DNA from: Phytomonas francai
Taxonomy: Eukaryota > Euglenozoa > Kinetoplastea > Trypanosomatida > Trypanosomatidae
Direction: 5' to 3'
Assembly: GCA_001766655.1 (NCBI GenBank)
Contig: MJCC01000008.1
Span: 698,337-759,732 of the forward strand
DNA: 61,396 nucleotides
Part shown: piece after piece, positions 30,331 through 39,333 of the stretch
Layout of the letters: every line of letters begins with the position of its first letter
Numbering within the stretch: the stretch's first letter is position 1
Notes under the pieces: model-generated
The model's input: only the letters and a program-made list of their open reading frames with translations
The model's database searches: none
What the model was told of the DNA's origin: nothing
Translations under genes and position numbers: made by a program

Positions 30331-31134
30331 ATGGGGGGGTCACCAATGGTGACAACAGACAAAGCGAAAGAATCAAAAACAATAAAGTCTGACAAGAAGT
30401 ATCACGAGTGTGAAGACTACGGCCACACCACAGAGCTGCCGGATTACAGAAAGGATATCACCATTCCGCGCACTTTGGATGGGTACCACGCGAAGGCCGG
30501 CAACTGTCCCTGCCCCCACCTTCGACATGTGTCGAAGGGCGAAGATAGCGACCCCCGTGTAGCGTATCGCGAGGCCGGCGGCCCTCATACTGTATACGCA
30601 GAGGATACCAGTCCCCGTGCGGAGGGCTTTCCCAACCATCGAAACTACAGCGGTACGGTTGCGGAGCGTGGGAAGGCGGATCTGACGACCACTGCGCTGC
30701 CTCTGCGGGCGACGAAATGGAAAAGGCGTGCGGAGCTGCGAGAACGAACAATGCAGGATCGGAAAAACTTTCTGAAGGCGGTGCTCCACGACGAAATGCT
30801 CGCGCGTATGGACGCGGAAGGGCAGCGTGACGCGCTCGAGCGTGATATCGGGCTGATGGGACCTAACCATATCGAGGAATACGAACGTCTCAACGGCGAA
30901 GGCACCCTTTCAGGGCAGCGACCTCGGAAAGGCATGATAGAGCGCGATATCAACGAGGTGCCCACTATCGGGGAGCAATACGAGGAAGTGATGGATGAGC
31001 TGAGGTACGTCGCTAGCCAACCTGTCAACTCAAAACAAAATATCATTCGGTTTCATTACCTTTTAGAGGAGGAAAACCGCATAAATGCACTTCGTCGACA
31101 GCAGAAAACAAATACATGGCAACTCAAATCCTAG
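30331..31134 (+). CDS. Unknown tandem family, member 1 (Cys-Tyr-Gly-His / Leu-Pro-Asp-Tyr motif)
   Basis: The 267-residue protein shares an N-terminal block with its downstream neighbour at 31621. The block reads Y-H-x-C-x2-Y-G-H-x3-L-P-D-Y-x5-I/M-P-R-T-x3-Y-x-A-x2-G-x-C-P-C, and it is followed about 40 residues later by G-P-H-T-V. Here it starts at about residue 28 (YHECEDYGHTTELPDY). The C-terminal half (about residues 130-267) is charged and helical, with EHDEMLARMDAEGQRDA-like heptads and the matching DIGLM block of the second copy. There is no signal peptide or membrane helix. Cys and His suggest possible metal binding, but the spacing fits no zinc-finger class I know. The ratio of charged helix to Tyr/Pro-rich loops resembles some cytoskeletal or axonemal proteins, which is only a guess. 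Confidence 0.7.
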   Translation: MGGSPMVTTDKAKESKTIKSDKKYHECEDYGHTTELPDYRKDITIPRTLDGYHAKAGNCPCPHLRHVSKGEDSDPRVAYREAGGPHTVYAEDTSPRAEGFPNHRNYSGTVAERGKADLTTTALPLRATKWKRRAELRERTMQDRKNFLKAVLHDEMLARMDAEGQRDALERDIGLMGPNHIEEYERLNGEGTLSGQRPRKGMIERDINEVPTIGEQYEEVMDELRYVASQPVNSKQNIIRFHYLLEEENRINALRRQQKTNTWQLKS

Positions 31135-31620
31135 ACGTAGCATCCCACTCTCTGTGAATCCATCTTATTCATTTTTTGAGTGTGATTTCGTTCGCAAAAG
31201 TTACCATTACATGAGATAATGGTTCGCATTTACGATGTAAAGTTTTTAAAAATATTCATCCTCTTCGATCGATGTTTTGTTACAACATGTTTAGTACGCT
31301 TGGTTTTATTCGGATAAGCAAAGCGATTTAAAAAAAAAACGAACAAATACCTGTGATGTGAAATTTTACTGCTACGTGGATTCAGAATCCAGCGAGCATC
31401 TGGAGGGCAATAAATCCATGCCCCCTTCCCTATCCTAACGGCGCAATAACAACTCCTCCTCTCTCCGAAAGGGGGAAGGAGAGGTAGTTAGAACAAATAC
31501 GCGAACCCCCCTTCCTTTTATTGATCCCTTTTCCCCTCCTCTTCTTCTCCTGTGCTGGAAGCTTTGTGACACAGAAAACTGCGCGTGCGTGTGACTGTGT
31601 TTTTGTGTGTGTTTCGCGCG
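31135..31620. other. Spacer between the tandem family members
   Basis: The spacer holds an A-rich patch and then a strong pyrimidine tract (ttgatcccttttcccctcct followed by cttcttctcctgtgctg, about 31520-31560). The first AG after it is at about 31559-31563, about 60 bases before the ATG at 31621. Confidence 0.45.
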
Positions 31621-32358
31621 ATGTCCGCCACGCACGCCGGGCGAAAGGCCGCCACCCCTCCCCTCCCGCCGCTTCCGGCGGCCACGTCGCGGGGCTATCA
31701 CCGCTGCGGCTGCTACGGCCACGGCGGCGGCCTGCCGGACTACAAACGCCTCGCGATGCCGCGGACGAACAACTTTTACGCGGCGACGGGGGGCTGCCCG
31801 TGCATCCCGCGGGCCCCCGCCCACCCGGGGAGCTGGCGGCTGAAGGCCGCGCAGCTGCGCTCCGTCACGCCCGGCCACGGGGGCCTGACGTACGGGTGGC
31901 GGCCCGGGCCGCACACCGTCCGCGCCGCGAACACCGCCGCCTGCGGGAAGTGCGATACCTTCGGGAACCTGGCGTTTAAGTCAAGCCGACTCGCCCGGCT
32001 CGTCGGCGCGGACGACGGGAGTGACCTCAGCAGTGTCTCCCCGCAGAAGTTGAAGGATTTGGAGGCGCTCGTGCTCGAAGAGCACGGTGAGCGGGTTTTG
32101 GTCGAGAGTGATATCAAAATGCTCCGTGATATTCGGGAATCGGGCACTCAAAAGCGCTACCTGCAGGCTGTCGAGGATGAAGAACGGCGGCGGCGCCTAG
32201 CGGAGGCCTCAGAAGAGCAGTTGAATGAGTTACTGAATGATATTCGCGGAATTGTAGAGCGGCCCCTTCATCAAACTAACATGGATATCCTCCGCCGTAT
32301 TATCGCACGACAAGAGAAGGCGCAGGAAAATCGTGACTACGTCGCATCGCGAAGCTGA
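31621..32358 (+). CDS. Unknown tandem family, member 2 (Cys-Tyr-Gly-His / Leu-Pro-Asp-Tyr motif)
   Basis: The 245-residue protein repeats the motif of its neighbour at residue about 20: YHRCGCYGHGGGLPDY, then MPRTNNFYAATGGCPC and later GPHTVRA. The charged helical C-terminal half (ERVLVESDIKMLRDI, then EEQLNELLNDIRGIVERPL) parallels the first member. The two share little identity outside the motif, so the duplication is old. The first about 360 bases of this gene (to about 31985) use almost only G or C at third positions, and the rest has mixed usage. The paralogue has mixed usage throughout, so the GC enrichment arose after duplication and affects half the gene. I prefer the ATG at 31621, since the frame upstream lacks another ATG. 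Function unknown. Confidence 0.7.
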   Translation: MSATHAGRKAATPPLPPLPAATSRGYHRCGCYGHGGGLPDYKRLAMPRTNNFYAATGGCPCIPRAPAHPGSWRLKAAQLRSVTPGHGGLTYGWRPGPHTVRAANTAACGKCDTFGNLAFKSSRLARLVGADDGSDLSSVSPQKLKDLEALVLEEHGERVLVESDIKMLRDIRESGTQKRYLQAVEDEERRRRLAEASEEQLNELLNDIRGIVERPLHQTNMDILRRIIARQEKAQENRDYVASRS

Positions 32359-32987
32359 AACACTTTTTTTTTTTTAGGGGGAACGGGAAAGGTATTCTTG
32401 TTTACAGGCTTTAATCTCAATTCGCTTCTTGACTTTTCCTTTTCTCTATTCTCTATTATCCTCAATGGGTCTTTGTCTCATTAGTTTCTTTGGAGTTTCA
32501 AAAATGTAGAGTTACTCATGTATTTAAAAAAAATATATCAATTATGTTAATCATTTTGTCTTTAATGTTCACTTCTTGCACGCATACATATACACATGTT
32601 CACCCCCACATCTCAGTATTGATACAATAGTGATTCAACGTGTTATGTGGTGCACATGTATTTTGTGTAGATATCGGGCTATTGCTAACCTCTTTAATTT
32701 TTTTCTGGCCATCAGCTAGTGAACACAGACACATACACACACCTCTTTCTATCTAATGGCCAAATGACAAACTCAGTAGAGTACCAATATCTTGAGGAGG
32801 TAGTGCTGTTCCACACATATGTACACAGGGAGGGATGGTATTGATTGGAATGTTGCTGTTCTTTTAAAACTTTTTTTACATTGTTTAGGTTGTATAAAGT
32901 ATAAATAGAGGGAGGGGTGAACATCCCAATCATCAATAGAACATCGATGTACGCTCCCTAGACTACTTCCAAAATCGACAAATTAAA
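32359..32987. other. Spacer upstream of the GINS gene
   Basis: T-rich tracts occur at about 32365-32375 and 32690-32710, with ACA/CAC repeats near 32730. No gene is seen. Confidence 0.4.
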
Positions 32988-33548
32988 ATGATCAAAAGCT
33001 ATTTTGATATCGGATTGATAAGTACAGATGAAGAATTGGTGCCTGTGACGTTCCACTTTCCCTCGTTTACACTCGCGAAGGATGTTATCGTGCGAAATGC
33101 GGAGGGTGAACGGAGTACAGCCGTGGCTGCTGGCGATACCGCCGTACTCCCGTTGTGGGCGGCCTACCCGCTTCGCCAACAGGGCTTTATTTCGGTGCAG
33201 TTGGGCAATAAATACTCACTCAATACGTTTCGGGAGTTTAAGACGGATCCATTGGCGCCGAGCTTGGCAGCGAAGTCGCCGTACTTTTACGAGACTGGAT
33301 TAAAGATTTGCGAGCTGCTGGGAAATCCGACGGCGAATGGTGGTATGAGCGCGGAGGGAACCCGTCTAGCCGCGCAGCTCTTTCGTCTATACCAGCTTCG
33401 CTATCTGAAAGTCATCCTCGCAACCGCCAAAAAGGGGTTTGATTTGAACGATGTCCGGGAGAAGCTTACGGAGAGTGAGAAGGTACTTCTCGATTCCCAT
33501 CTTAGAGGGCTCTCTGAGGAGCTTATGTGGTACTCCAGTACTGTATGA
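32988..33548 (+). CDS. PSF3: GINS complex subunit PSF3
   Basis: The 186-residue protein matches the PSF3 pattern. It has an N-terminal YFDIGLISTDEELVPVTFHF (the small beta domain that opens PSF3), an LPLWAAYPLRQQGFISVQL segment, then PYFYETGLKICELL and a helical A-domain ending near ELMWYSST. GINS (SLD5, PSF1, PSF2, PSF3) joins CDC45 and MCM2-7 to form the replicative helicase in the nucleus. The length is slightly below that of animal or yeast PSF3. The ATG at 32988 is the first in frame and sits directly before the conserved Tyr-Phe. Confusion with PSF2 or SLD5 is possible but unlikely, because of the N-terminal beta domain order. Confidence 0.82.
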   Translation: MIKSYFDIGLISTDEELVPVTFHFPSFTLAKDVIVRNAEGERSTAVAAGDTAVLPLWAAYPLRQQGFISVQLGNKYSLNTFREFKTDPLAPSLAAKSPYFYETGLKICELLGNPTANGGMSAEGTRLAAQLFRLYQLRYLKVILATAKKGFDLNDVREKLTESEKVLLDSHLRGLSEELMWYSSTV

Positions 33549-33868
33549 AAAAACGGACTACATCCCTTTGGGAGCACCTCTAAAGCCAAAACGATAGATG
33601 GCGTATTGAGTAGGAAACAATAAGCAAGTGCAATTTTTGTACTGAGTGATTCTCCCGTGGTGATCATGAATACTGATGTTTAGTCATGTTTTTTTTTATG
33701 TGTTTGCTATTATTTTTACTCTCTTTATCTCGCTTATTGATTTTATTTTTTTATCTCGGGAAAAAAAAAACGAAAAAGTAAATTTACGTCCGAGTAAGAA
33801 CTCTCTTGTGATTTCTAGAGGGGGCATCCATTTCATCTCTTGTTCTATTATATTTTTTTTGAAACGGG
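33549..33868. other. Short spacer
   Basis: T-rich runs at 33688-33760 and a poly-T stretch at 33849-33860, just before the ATG at 33869, may serve splicing. No gene is seen. Confidence 0.4.
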
Positions 33869-35305
33869 ATGAGTGCGAGCGCCTCGGCGGTCATCCCCGC
33901 CAAGCGGGATGATAATAGTGCGGTAAATGCCTCCACCGTCCTTCTTTACCCGTTTAAATCGATGAGCCTTGGGTGGTGGGATAGCTTTCTCTCCACCGTA
34001 GCCCCGCTCAATCGCGTCTCCGTCCTCGTGCACGTCATGCGGTGTATGATGACGTACGCGGTCCTCCACGAGGATCCTTTCCTGGAGGAAGCGATCATTC
34101 ACATGGGGAAAGGCCTCCCGCAGGCCTGGCCGCCGCCAAGCGCGCAGGAGGATAGCAATTTCATCCCCGCATTCGAGGCAGGATATCATATTTTCCAAAC
34201 GATTTGCGTGATTTCGAAGTTTCGAACGCTGGATCGGCAGGCTAAACACGGACTTTTGTCCATGGCTGAGCAGCGGATCCAAGTGATTGTAAAGGGAACG
34301 CAGAATCAGGAGGATAAGATGAGCTTTTGGGCCGCCGCGCAGGTCGCCGCGGATCGGATTCAGACGCTTCAGCGGGAGCTCGACTCACGCATCGCGTGGA
34401 ATAAACTCATGCACGCGATGAAGGTGCTCTTTTTCTCCGTAAACATACGAAACGGGAAGCTCCCGAGCCTCGATCCGGAGGCCAACCCGTTAGACAACTT
34501 CGCGTGCTATGAAGGCTGCCCGTGTTATGGAAAGCTTCGGAACACCTACACCCTTTTTGTTCGTGGAATGGAGAAGATTAAAATCATCGATTGCGCGATG
34601 ATCGCCGCGGTGAAGGACGACGACGTTTTGCTCCGCGAGGTGGTCACGGAGCTTTTGTACCGCTATCGCGACCACATCGCGGAGAACCCCCCGGCGAACG
34701 ACGTGGTTCGCCAAATCCAAAATGGGACCTTTTTCTACTGCCGGCTCGCGCTTTTCCGCGCGCTCAGCTACCTTCAGGATCTTTCCGAGCTCCACAGCGA
34801 TTCGGTGACCGCTGCGAAGGAGTTCACCTGCTATCTTCACCGCTTCATTCTCTCGATGCACTGGGTGAAGAACGAGGTGCGGCGGATTAAAGGCGTCAAG
34901 GACCTCGTCCCGATGCTGAACCGCGCGATCACGACCGCCGACAACACCTTCGCGCGGGTCCACGAGAGCGGGTTTAAACACGTCCTGCACACGCTCAAAG
35001 GGTACACAAACGCCTGTTTCGTGACCCTCGCGGCCTCGAAGTACCATTTCGCCGTGCACTCGCGCGATATTTTCGTCGGGCGGGCGGAGGATATGCGGTG
35101 CGCGAACCCCGGATGCCCTCGGACGGCGCGGAACCTTCTCAAGTGCAGTGGCTGCGATGTCACCTACTACTGCTCCGCGGACTGCCAAAAGGCGGATTGG
35201 GAAACGCATAAGGGGTTTTGCCACGAGATCGAATCCCGGCGAGGGAAGCCGGAGCCGATGGAGCACGTGATAAGCGAAATGCACTGTATTAAACCTAAAG
35301 TTTAA
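33869..35305 (+). CDS. MYND-type zinc-finger protein with a long helical body
   Basis: The 478-residue protein ends in a MYND finger at about residues 410-450. It reads Cys-x4-Cys (CANPGC), then CSGC, YYCSADCQ, and a final His and Cys in WETHKGFC. This arrangement of seven Cys and one His binds two zinc ions and usually serves protein-protein contacts. There is no SET domain, so it is not a SMYD methyltransferase. The first 400 residues are predicted all-helical and match nothing I know. They contain a compact CYEGCPCYGK segment near residue 212. The ATG at 33869 begins MSASASAVIPAK. Codon use shifts toward GC in the middle. Kinetoplastids have several helical-plus-MYND proteins of unknown role. 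Confidence 0.85.
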   Translation: MSASASAVIPAKRDDNSAVNASTVLLYPFKSMSLGWWDSFLSTVAPLNRVSVLVHVMRCMMTYAVLHEDPFLEEAIIHMGKGLPQAWPPPSAQEDSNFIPAFEAGYHIFQTICVISKFRTLDRQAKHGLLSMAEQRIQVIVKGTQNQEDKMSFWAAAQVAADRIQTLQRELDSRIAWNKLMHAMKVLFFSVNIRNGKLPSLDPEANPLDNFACYEGCPCYGKLRNTYTLFVRGMEKIKIIDCAMIAAVKDDDVLLREVVTELLYRYRDHIAENPPANDVVRQIQNGTFFYCRLALFRALSYLQDLSELHSDSVTAAKEFTCYLHRFILSMHWVKNEVRRIKGVKDLVPMLNRAITTADNTFARVHESGFKHVLHTLKGYTNACFVTLAASKYHFAVHSRDIFVGRAEDMRCANPGCPRTARNLLKCSGCDVTYYCSADCQKADWETHKGFCHEIESRRGKPEPMEHVISEMHCIKPKV

Positions 35306-35557
35306 TCCGAGTGCTAGTTGTAGGTTGGTATAAATAGCAACGCGTATATATGGGGGTTTTGATAACATTCCTTTTTGGCGAGTCATAACAAAAAAAAAGT
35401 CCGAAAAGCGGTGAACGAAACCCATGGCATGTTTGTTCAACTTTTATTTCCCTGTTGGGATGAAAAAAGATTATTATCGTATTTGTTCCTCTATATTTTC
35501 CTATACCTTAGTATCTACTTCGCATTTATATATACATATACATATATAAACCCACCT

Positions 35558-36376
35558 ATGTTTTACATGGTTGGTCTAGGCCTTGGGGATACTTCTGACA
35601 TCACCCTAAAAGGCCTAGAAATCGTTAAGAAAGCGGATATCGTCTTTCTCGAGGCCTACACCTCCTTTCTGATTAATAGCGATGTAGAAAAGCTCAGTGC
35701 CTTCTACGGACGTCAAGTTTTAGTCGCCGATCGCGAAACGGTCGAAAGTGGTGAGGTGTTAGCGGAAGCGGGTACGAAAAATGTGGTCTTGCTCGTCGTT
35801 GGGGATGTTTTTGGAGCGACTACGCATTCCGATCTCGTAGTTCGCTGTGAAGAAATGGGCATTCCCTGCAAGGTGGTGCATAACGCCTCGATTATAAACG
35901 CGGTAGGGTGTTGTGGATTGCAGCTTTATCGCTTTGGGCAGGTGCTTTCGCTCTGTTTTTGGACGGAAACCTGGCGGCCTGATTCGTGGTATGAAAGACT
36001 GAAAAGTAATCGAGAAAGCGGGCTTCATACCCTTCTGCTTTTGGATATCAAAGTGAAAGAGGTCTCCGATGAGAATCTCGCGCGCGGGCGCAAGATCTAC
36101 CAGCCTCCTCGCTATATGACAATTAAGCAGGCAATTGAGCAAGTTCTGGAGGTTGAAAGCGTTAAAAAAGGGGGCGCCATAGCGGCAGATGGAAGTAGTT
36201 TTGCCGTCGGCCTCGCTCGCATTGGATCCTCGACCCAGCAAGTCGTCGCCGGTGCCATGAAAGACCTCCTGGAGGTGGATTTCGGACCTCCCCTGCATTC
36301 ACTAATTATTGCCGGGGATGTTCACGAATGTGAAGCGGAGCATGTTAACCTTTTCCGAATAAATAATACCAACTAA
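35558..36376 (+). CDS. DPH5: Diphthine methyl ester synthase (DPH5-type SAM methyltransferase)
   Basis: The 272-residue protein begins MFYMVGLGLGDTSDITLKGL, the hallmark start of DPH5. Next come ADIVFLEAYTSFL, GDVFGATTHSDL (most eukaryotic members have Pro in place of the Val) and ASIINAVGCCGLQLYRFG. The conserved FWTETWRPDSWYE segment and PPRYMTIKQAIEQ follow. The enzyme uses S-adenosylmethionine to tri- or tetramethylate the 3-amino-3-carboxypropyl group on a histidine of elongation factor 2, the second step of diphthamide synthesis, in the cytosol. The longer frame upstream (from 35375) is an AT-rich leader with poly-Tyr/Ile and lacks an ATG near a sensible start, so I use the ATG at 35558. 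The length matches the family. Confidence 0.95.
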   Translation: MFYMVGLGLGDTSDITLKGLEIVKKADIVFLEAYTSFLINSDVEKLSAFYGRQVLVADRETVESGEVLAEAGTKNVVLLVVGDVFGATTHSDLVVRCEEMGIPCKVVHNASIINAVGCCGLQLYRFGQVLSLCFWTETWRPDSWYERLKSNRESGLHTLLLLDIKVKEVSDENLARGRKIYQPPRYMTIKQAIEQVLEVESVKKGGAIAADGSSFAVGLARIGSSTQQVVAGAMKDLLEVDFGPPLHSLIIAGDVHECEAEHVNLFRINNTN

Positions 36377-36924
36377 TAAAATGAGGATAGAATATAAACA
36401 TAAGCTCTCATATTCGTAAACCGAAACGCTATCAAAAAAGAAACGAAGCGGAAACTATGATTTTGCGAGCATTTCATCCATTGTAAAATGGGAAAAAAAA
36501 ATTAAGGTATGGCATAATACCCAAAAGTTGTGGGGGGGGAACAAGTTTCACCTATCATGAATTGAGGCTACGTACATATACGTGCACGATAGGGCTTAAG
36601 GGCTATAGAGATTTCTATGAATTATAGTTGTGATTGTGTTATCGTACCCACAGTTGTCGAGGCATCCTTTTGAGGGGGTGTCGAATAGACTAAAATAACT
36701 GGTATACAAAAAACTCCATGAAATCGTCACCATCAGCAAGACGTCCCAGAATTCAACTGTAGTACAAATATTTCCTTTTCTTCTTTTGGCCGCTGGACTA
36801 TGGCGTTTACCTCGTGTGTTGATTATTTTCAGGGGTCTTTGCAACATCCTTGCTTTTTGTTGATTCATTGATTTATACAAGTTGCTCCGTAGTTTCGTAT
36901 GTCAGCCCAACAACAATTATTGCT
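36377..36924. other. Spacer upstream of the bL36m-like gene
   Basis: A G-run lies at about 36531-36538 and T-rich tracts at 36770-36785 and 36851-36862. No gene is seen. Confidence 0.4.
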
Positions 36925-37485
36925 ATGTTGAAGTATTCCGGTGCCTTATGCCTCGCGTTCGCCTCGTCCTCGGTGAGGCTAAACTTCTTCCCGCTCGGCT
37001 ACTCTTCGGGGCCAAAAAACCGCCAAATTCTTCTCCCGCCGAACAATTTTGACGGCCGCGCGGTGAATCACATGCGCAAACTCAAAGCTTCCTCCCCGCC
37101 GGACGCCGTGTTGGTCTCCCGCGATAAACTCAAGCTGCTTTGCGAGCATTGTCGATTTGCCTGGGTGCACGACACCCTCAGCGTGCGCTGTCCGGCCTAC
37201 CCTGGCGAGCATAATCAACGCGAGACGTGGCTTCACCCGACCTGGACGTGGGGGAGGCAGCAGCCGTTTGAGTACTACAAATACCTCCCCCTGACGAAAA
37301 ATCCACGAACGCACATGCCCCTCGCCAGGGAAGATGCAAAGTCCATGAATAATGAACGCCGCGCGCAGGGCTTGACGACGCGAACGCGGCTTTTGCAGAA
37401 AGAAAAGCAGGGAATCGCGCGGAGGATTACCGGTTTGGGCGTGCATAATCTCCGCTGGCAAACTCGATTTCCTTTTCCCACGTGA
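36925..37485 (+). CDS. Mitochondrial ribosomal protein bL36m-like, with long extensions
   Basis: The 186-residue protein carries, at residues 73-100, the zinc ribbon of ribosomal protein bL36. Cys73-x2-Cys76, twelve residues, then Cys89 and six residues to His96 are followed by NQRE. Bacterial bL36 has the same C-x2-C-x12-C-x5-H arrangement followed by KQRQ. The first about 25 residues (MLKYSGALCLAFASSSVRLN) resemble a mitochondrial presequence. The extensions on both sides of the ribbon, including a C-terminal tail rich in Arg, Trp and Thr, are typical of kinetoplastid mitoribosomal proteins, which have grown around a reduced rRNA. I chose the ATG at 36925; the frame continues to 36850 but only with TTG. 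A different mitochondrial zinc protein is the alternative. Confidence 0.68.
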   Translation: MLKYSGALCLAFASSSVRLNFFPLGYSSGPKNRQILLPPNNFDGRAVNHMRKLKASSPPDAVLVSRDKLKLLCEHCRFAWVHDTLSVRCPAYPGEHNQRETWLHPTWTWGRQQPFEYYKYLPLTKNPRTHMPLAREDAKSMNNERRAQGLTTRTRLLQKEKQGIARRITGLGVHNLRWQTRFPFPT

Positions 37486-37510
37486 TCGTTTATTTATCGG
37501 TGGATTTGGT

Positions 37511-37530
37511 TATATATATATATATATATA
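37511..37530. repeat. (TA)n microsatellite
   Basis: A pure TA run, 26 bases after a stop codon. Confidence 0.9.
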
Positions 37531-37940
37531 GTTGGCTAGTTAGTTATATGTACTTCGCCGGCAGGAGAGAAAAGGAAGTTGTAAAAAGGGATTACCTACT
37601 TGTGAGGTTGCCGTTGATAGTAGGCATTGCATCTTTATCCTATTTTTTTAGCATCGGTGGGGAATCTTTTCTTTTTGGGAAAGAAAAAATGCAATAAATA
37701 TTTAGAAGAATCATGAAATATGAAAAATCCCAAGCGCGCTCTCCCTTTCTCATATTCTATCCCTAATAATAATAATAGAAGCGGTGTAGGATTTAGGGGG
37801 GGGGAATGAGCTTGTTTAAGGTTAGCTGCCCGGTAAATTTGTTATGGCACCCCACTGTTCATCATAGTTTGCTCCTATTGCGCGCTTTAAAGCAACCTCA
37901 TACTTTGATTCTGAGGGAAATTTCCTCGTCGAGAAGCGAC

Positions 37941-37967
37941 CCCTTGCCATTTCCTCTTCTTTCGCAG
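37941..37967 (+). promoter_or_regulatory. Predicted trans-splice acceptor deciding the start at 37974
   Basis: The tract ccatttcctcttctttcgcag is nearly all pyrimidine and ends in CAG at 37965-37967, only six bases before ATG 37974. If used, it removes the in-frame ATG at 37806 from the message. Confidence 0.5.
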
Positions 37968-37973
37968 CAAACG

Positions 37974-38789
37974 ATGCATATCAACATCTCCTGCACACTC
38001 GAAAAAGAGCCTCCGCTGGAAAACAAAGCGCGTTGTTTTTACCAACCAGAGCACCTGTTGAGCTTCTTTTTCACCTCTACAGAGTTTCAGAAGGCGAAGG
38101 AAGTAAAAGAGCTTCGGGAAAAGGTTCAAGCGGAGCTCTCGGCGTACTTGGATACCGCGGTTGTGGCTTCGCATATTTTAAACACCATCGATGCGGTTTT
38201 GGTCGCGCTTTCCACGAACGAGATGGAGACCACACGGCAACTTCACACCGTCGTTATGGAGCTTATGGAGCAGTTGGAAGGTACAATTAATGAGGATGGG
38301 GAAAATAATAATAATACCGATAATGATAATAAAAATGCAACGAAATGTGCGGAAACGCCCGAAGAACCGCTCAGTACGTGGCCATTATACAGCGCTTTGC
38401 AGTTTCTTATTGAGCAGGGTGGCTTTTTAACCTCCGCCTTTCCACAAATCCACCACGCGTACGATCAACTCACTCAGGAGAACCCTTCCGTTCAACAGCA
38501 TCGGCGCTTTCTCGAGCGCACGATTAGGGAATCTTGCATTAGCGGAGTGGATCAAAGTCTTGAGGATGGTTTAGCGGAGAATTACCCTCAGAAAGGGTTT
38601 CTGATCGAGGCTCAGCGGCGTTTGAGTGCGTACACGACGAGCATCTCGGAGAAGATGGAGATGGAGGCTACTGCGGGAGGGAATACAGGCAGCCTGCAGA
38701 GCCGAGTAAAGGGAGGTCGTTTAGGGATTCAGGCCGTCCCCGCACGGTTGCCTTGGACGTTGCAGAGAACGAAGCTCCCGCAGAAATAA
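37974..38789 (+). CDS. Helical hypothetical protein, 271 residues
   Basis: From the ATG at 37974 (MHINISCTLEKEP) the protein is mostly helical and charged. FQKAKEVKELREKVQAELS and MELMEQLEG give coiled-coil-like character at about residues 35-100. An Asn/Asp-rich low-complexity loop (DGENNNNTDNDNKN) near residue 105 precedes a second helical half with LQFLIEQGGFL and RRFLERTIRE. The tail is basic (KGGRLGIQAVPARLPW). The reading frame starts earlier at ATG 37806, but that extension overlaps the strong splice acceptor at 37941-37967, so I favour the shorter form. There is no recognised domain, signal peptide or membrane segment. Confidence 0.55.
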   Translation: MHINISCTLEKEPPLENKARCFYQPEHLLSFFFTSTEFQKAKEVKELREKVQAELSAYLDTAVVASHILNTIDAVLVALSTNEMETTRQLHTVVMELMEQLEGTINEDGENNNNTDNDNKNATKCAETPEEPLSTWPLYSALQFLIEQGGFLTSAFPQIHHAYDQLTQENPSVQQHRRFLERTIRESCISGVDQSLEDGLAENYPQKGFLIEAQRRLSAYTTSISEKMEMEATAGGNTGSLQSRVKGGRLGIQAVPARLPWTLQRTKLPQK

Positions 38790-39333
38790 GAGATAAAGGG
38801 GAGAAAAAGTGATGAAAAGGGGAAATGCGCACGACAATATGAACAATTTTTGAATTTCTATTATTACGATTCCTATTGGGATCCTTTTTTATTTCTACCG
38901 AGAAGAGGGAAATACTTACAGTTTGTTATTCTTCTAGAGGGCAGCGAGCGCAGCGCTCAAAATCAATTCCCTCGTACCCATGTTTGGATTGGAGCAACAG
39001 ACTAGCAGTTCTCAGGGCAATTGGTCTTTGTTTTTGCTTTATTGCTTATCGTGATCTACACCGTTTTCTACACTCACACGTCCCTTCGGAAACAATATAT
39101 ACCTTTTTATAATCGATGATTCCTTTTTATTTTTATTACAAAAGGGCAGAATTTACACTTCCCTGGATTCACCCAACCACACACACAGGGGGGGGAGGGG
39201 GAGACCAGACGGCCTAGCATAAAGCATATATACACACACACACAGAGACAGACAGATATACAGACAGACACACACAGAGAGACAGACAGACACACACAGA
39301 GACAGACAGACAGAAAATCAACTACCCCGCAAA
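38790..39333. other. Spacer with CA/GACA repeats
   Basis: Positions about 39176-39313 hold a long complex microsatellite of cacaca, gacagaca and agagac units, directly upstream of the mL43 gene, whose start ATG at 39334 lies about 20 bases beyond it. No pyrimidine tract separates repeat and start, so the transcript may carry the repeat or be spliced inside it. Confidence 0.5.
39230..39313. repeat. Complex (CA)n/(GACA)n microsatellite
   Basis: The run begins with acacacac, then alternates gacagaca and cacacagaga blocks up to position 39313. It is purine/CA-rich on the + strand. Confidence 0.85.

Larger units (their letters stand above)
37486..37973. other. Spacer with (TA)n and a splice acceptor
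   Basis: A (TA)n run lies at 37511-37530, 26 bases after the stop. A G-run (37795-37803) precedes a frame at 37806 that may be part of the following gene if an earlier ATG is used. Confidence 0.45.

Noticed and set aside
34490..35440. 316-codon ORF on the - strand
   Set aside because: It is the antisense of the MYND-finger gene, whose zinc ligands are unmistakable.
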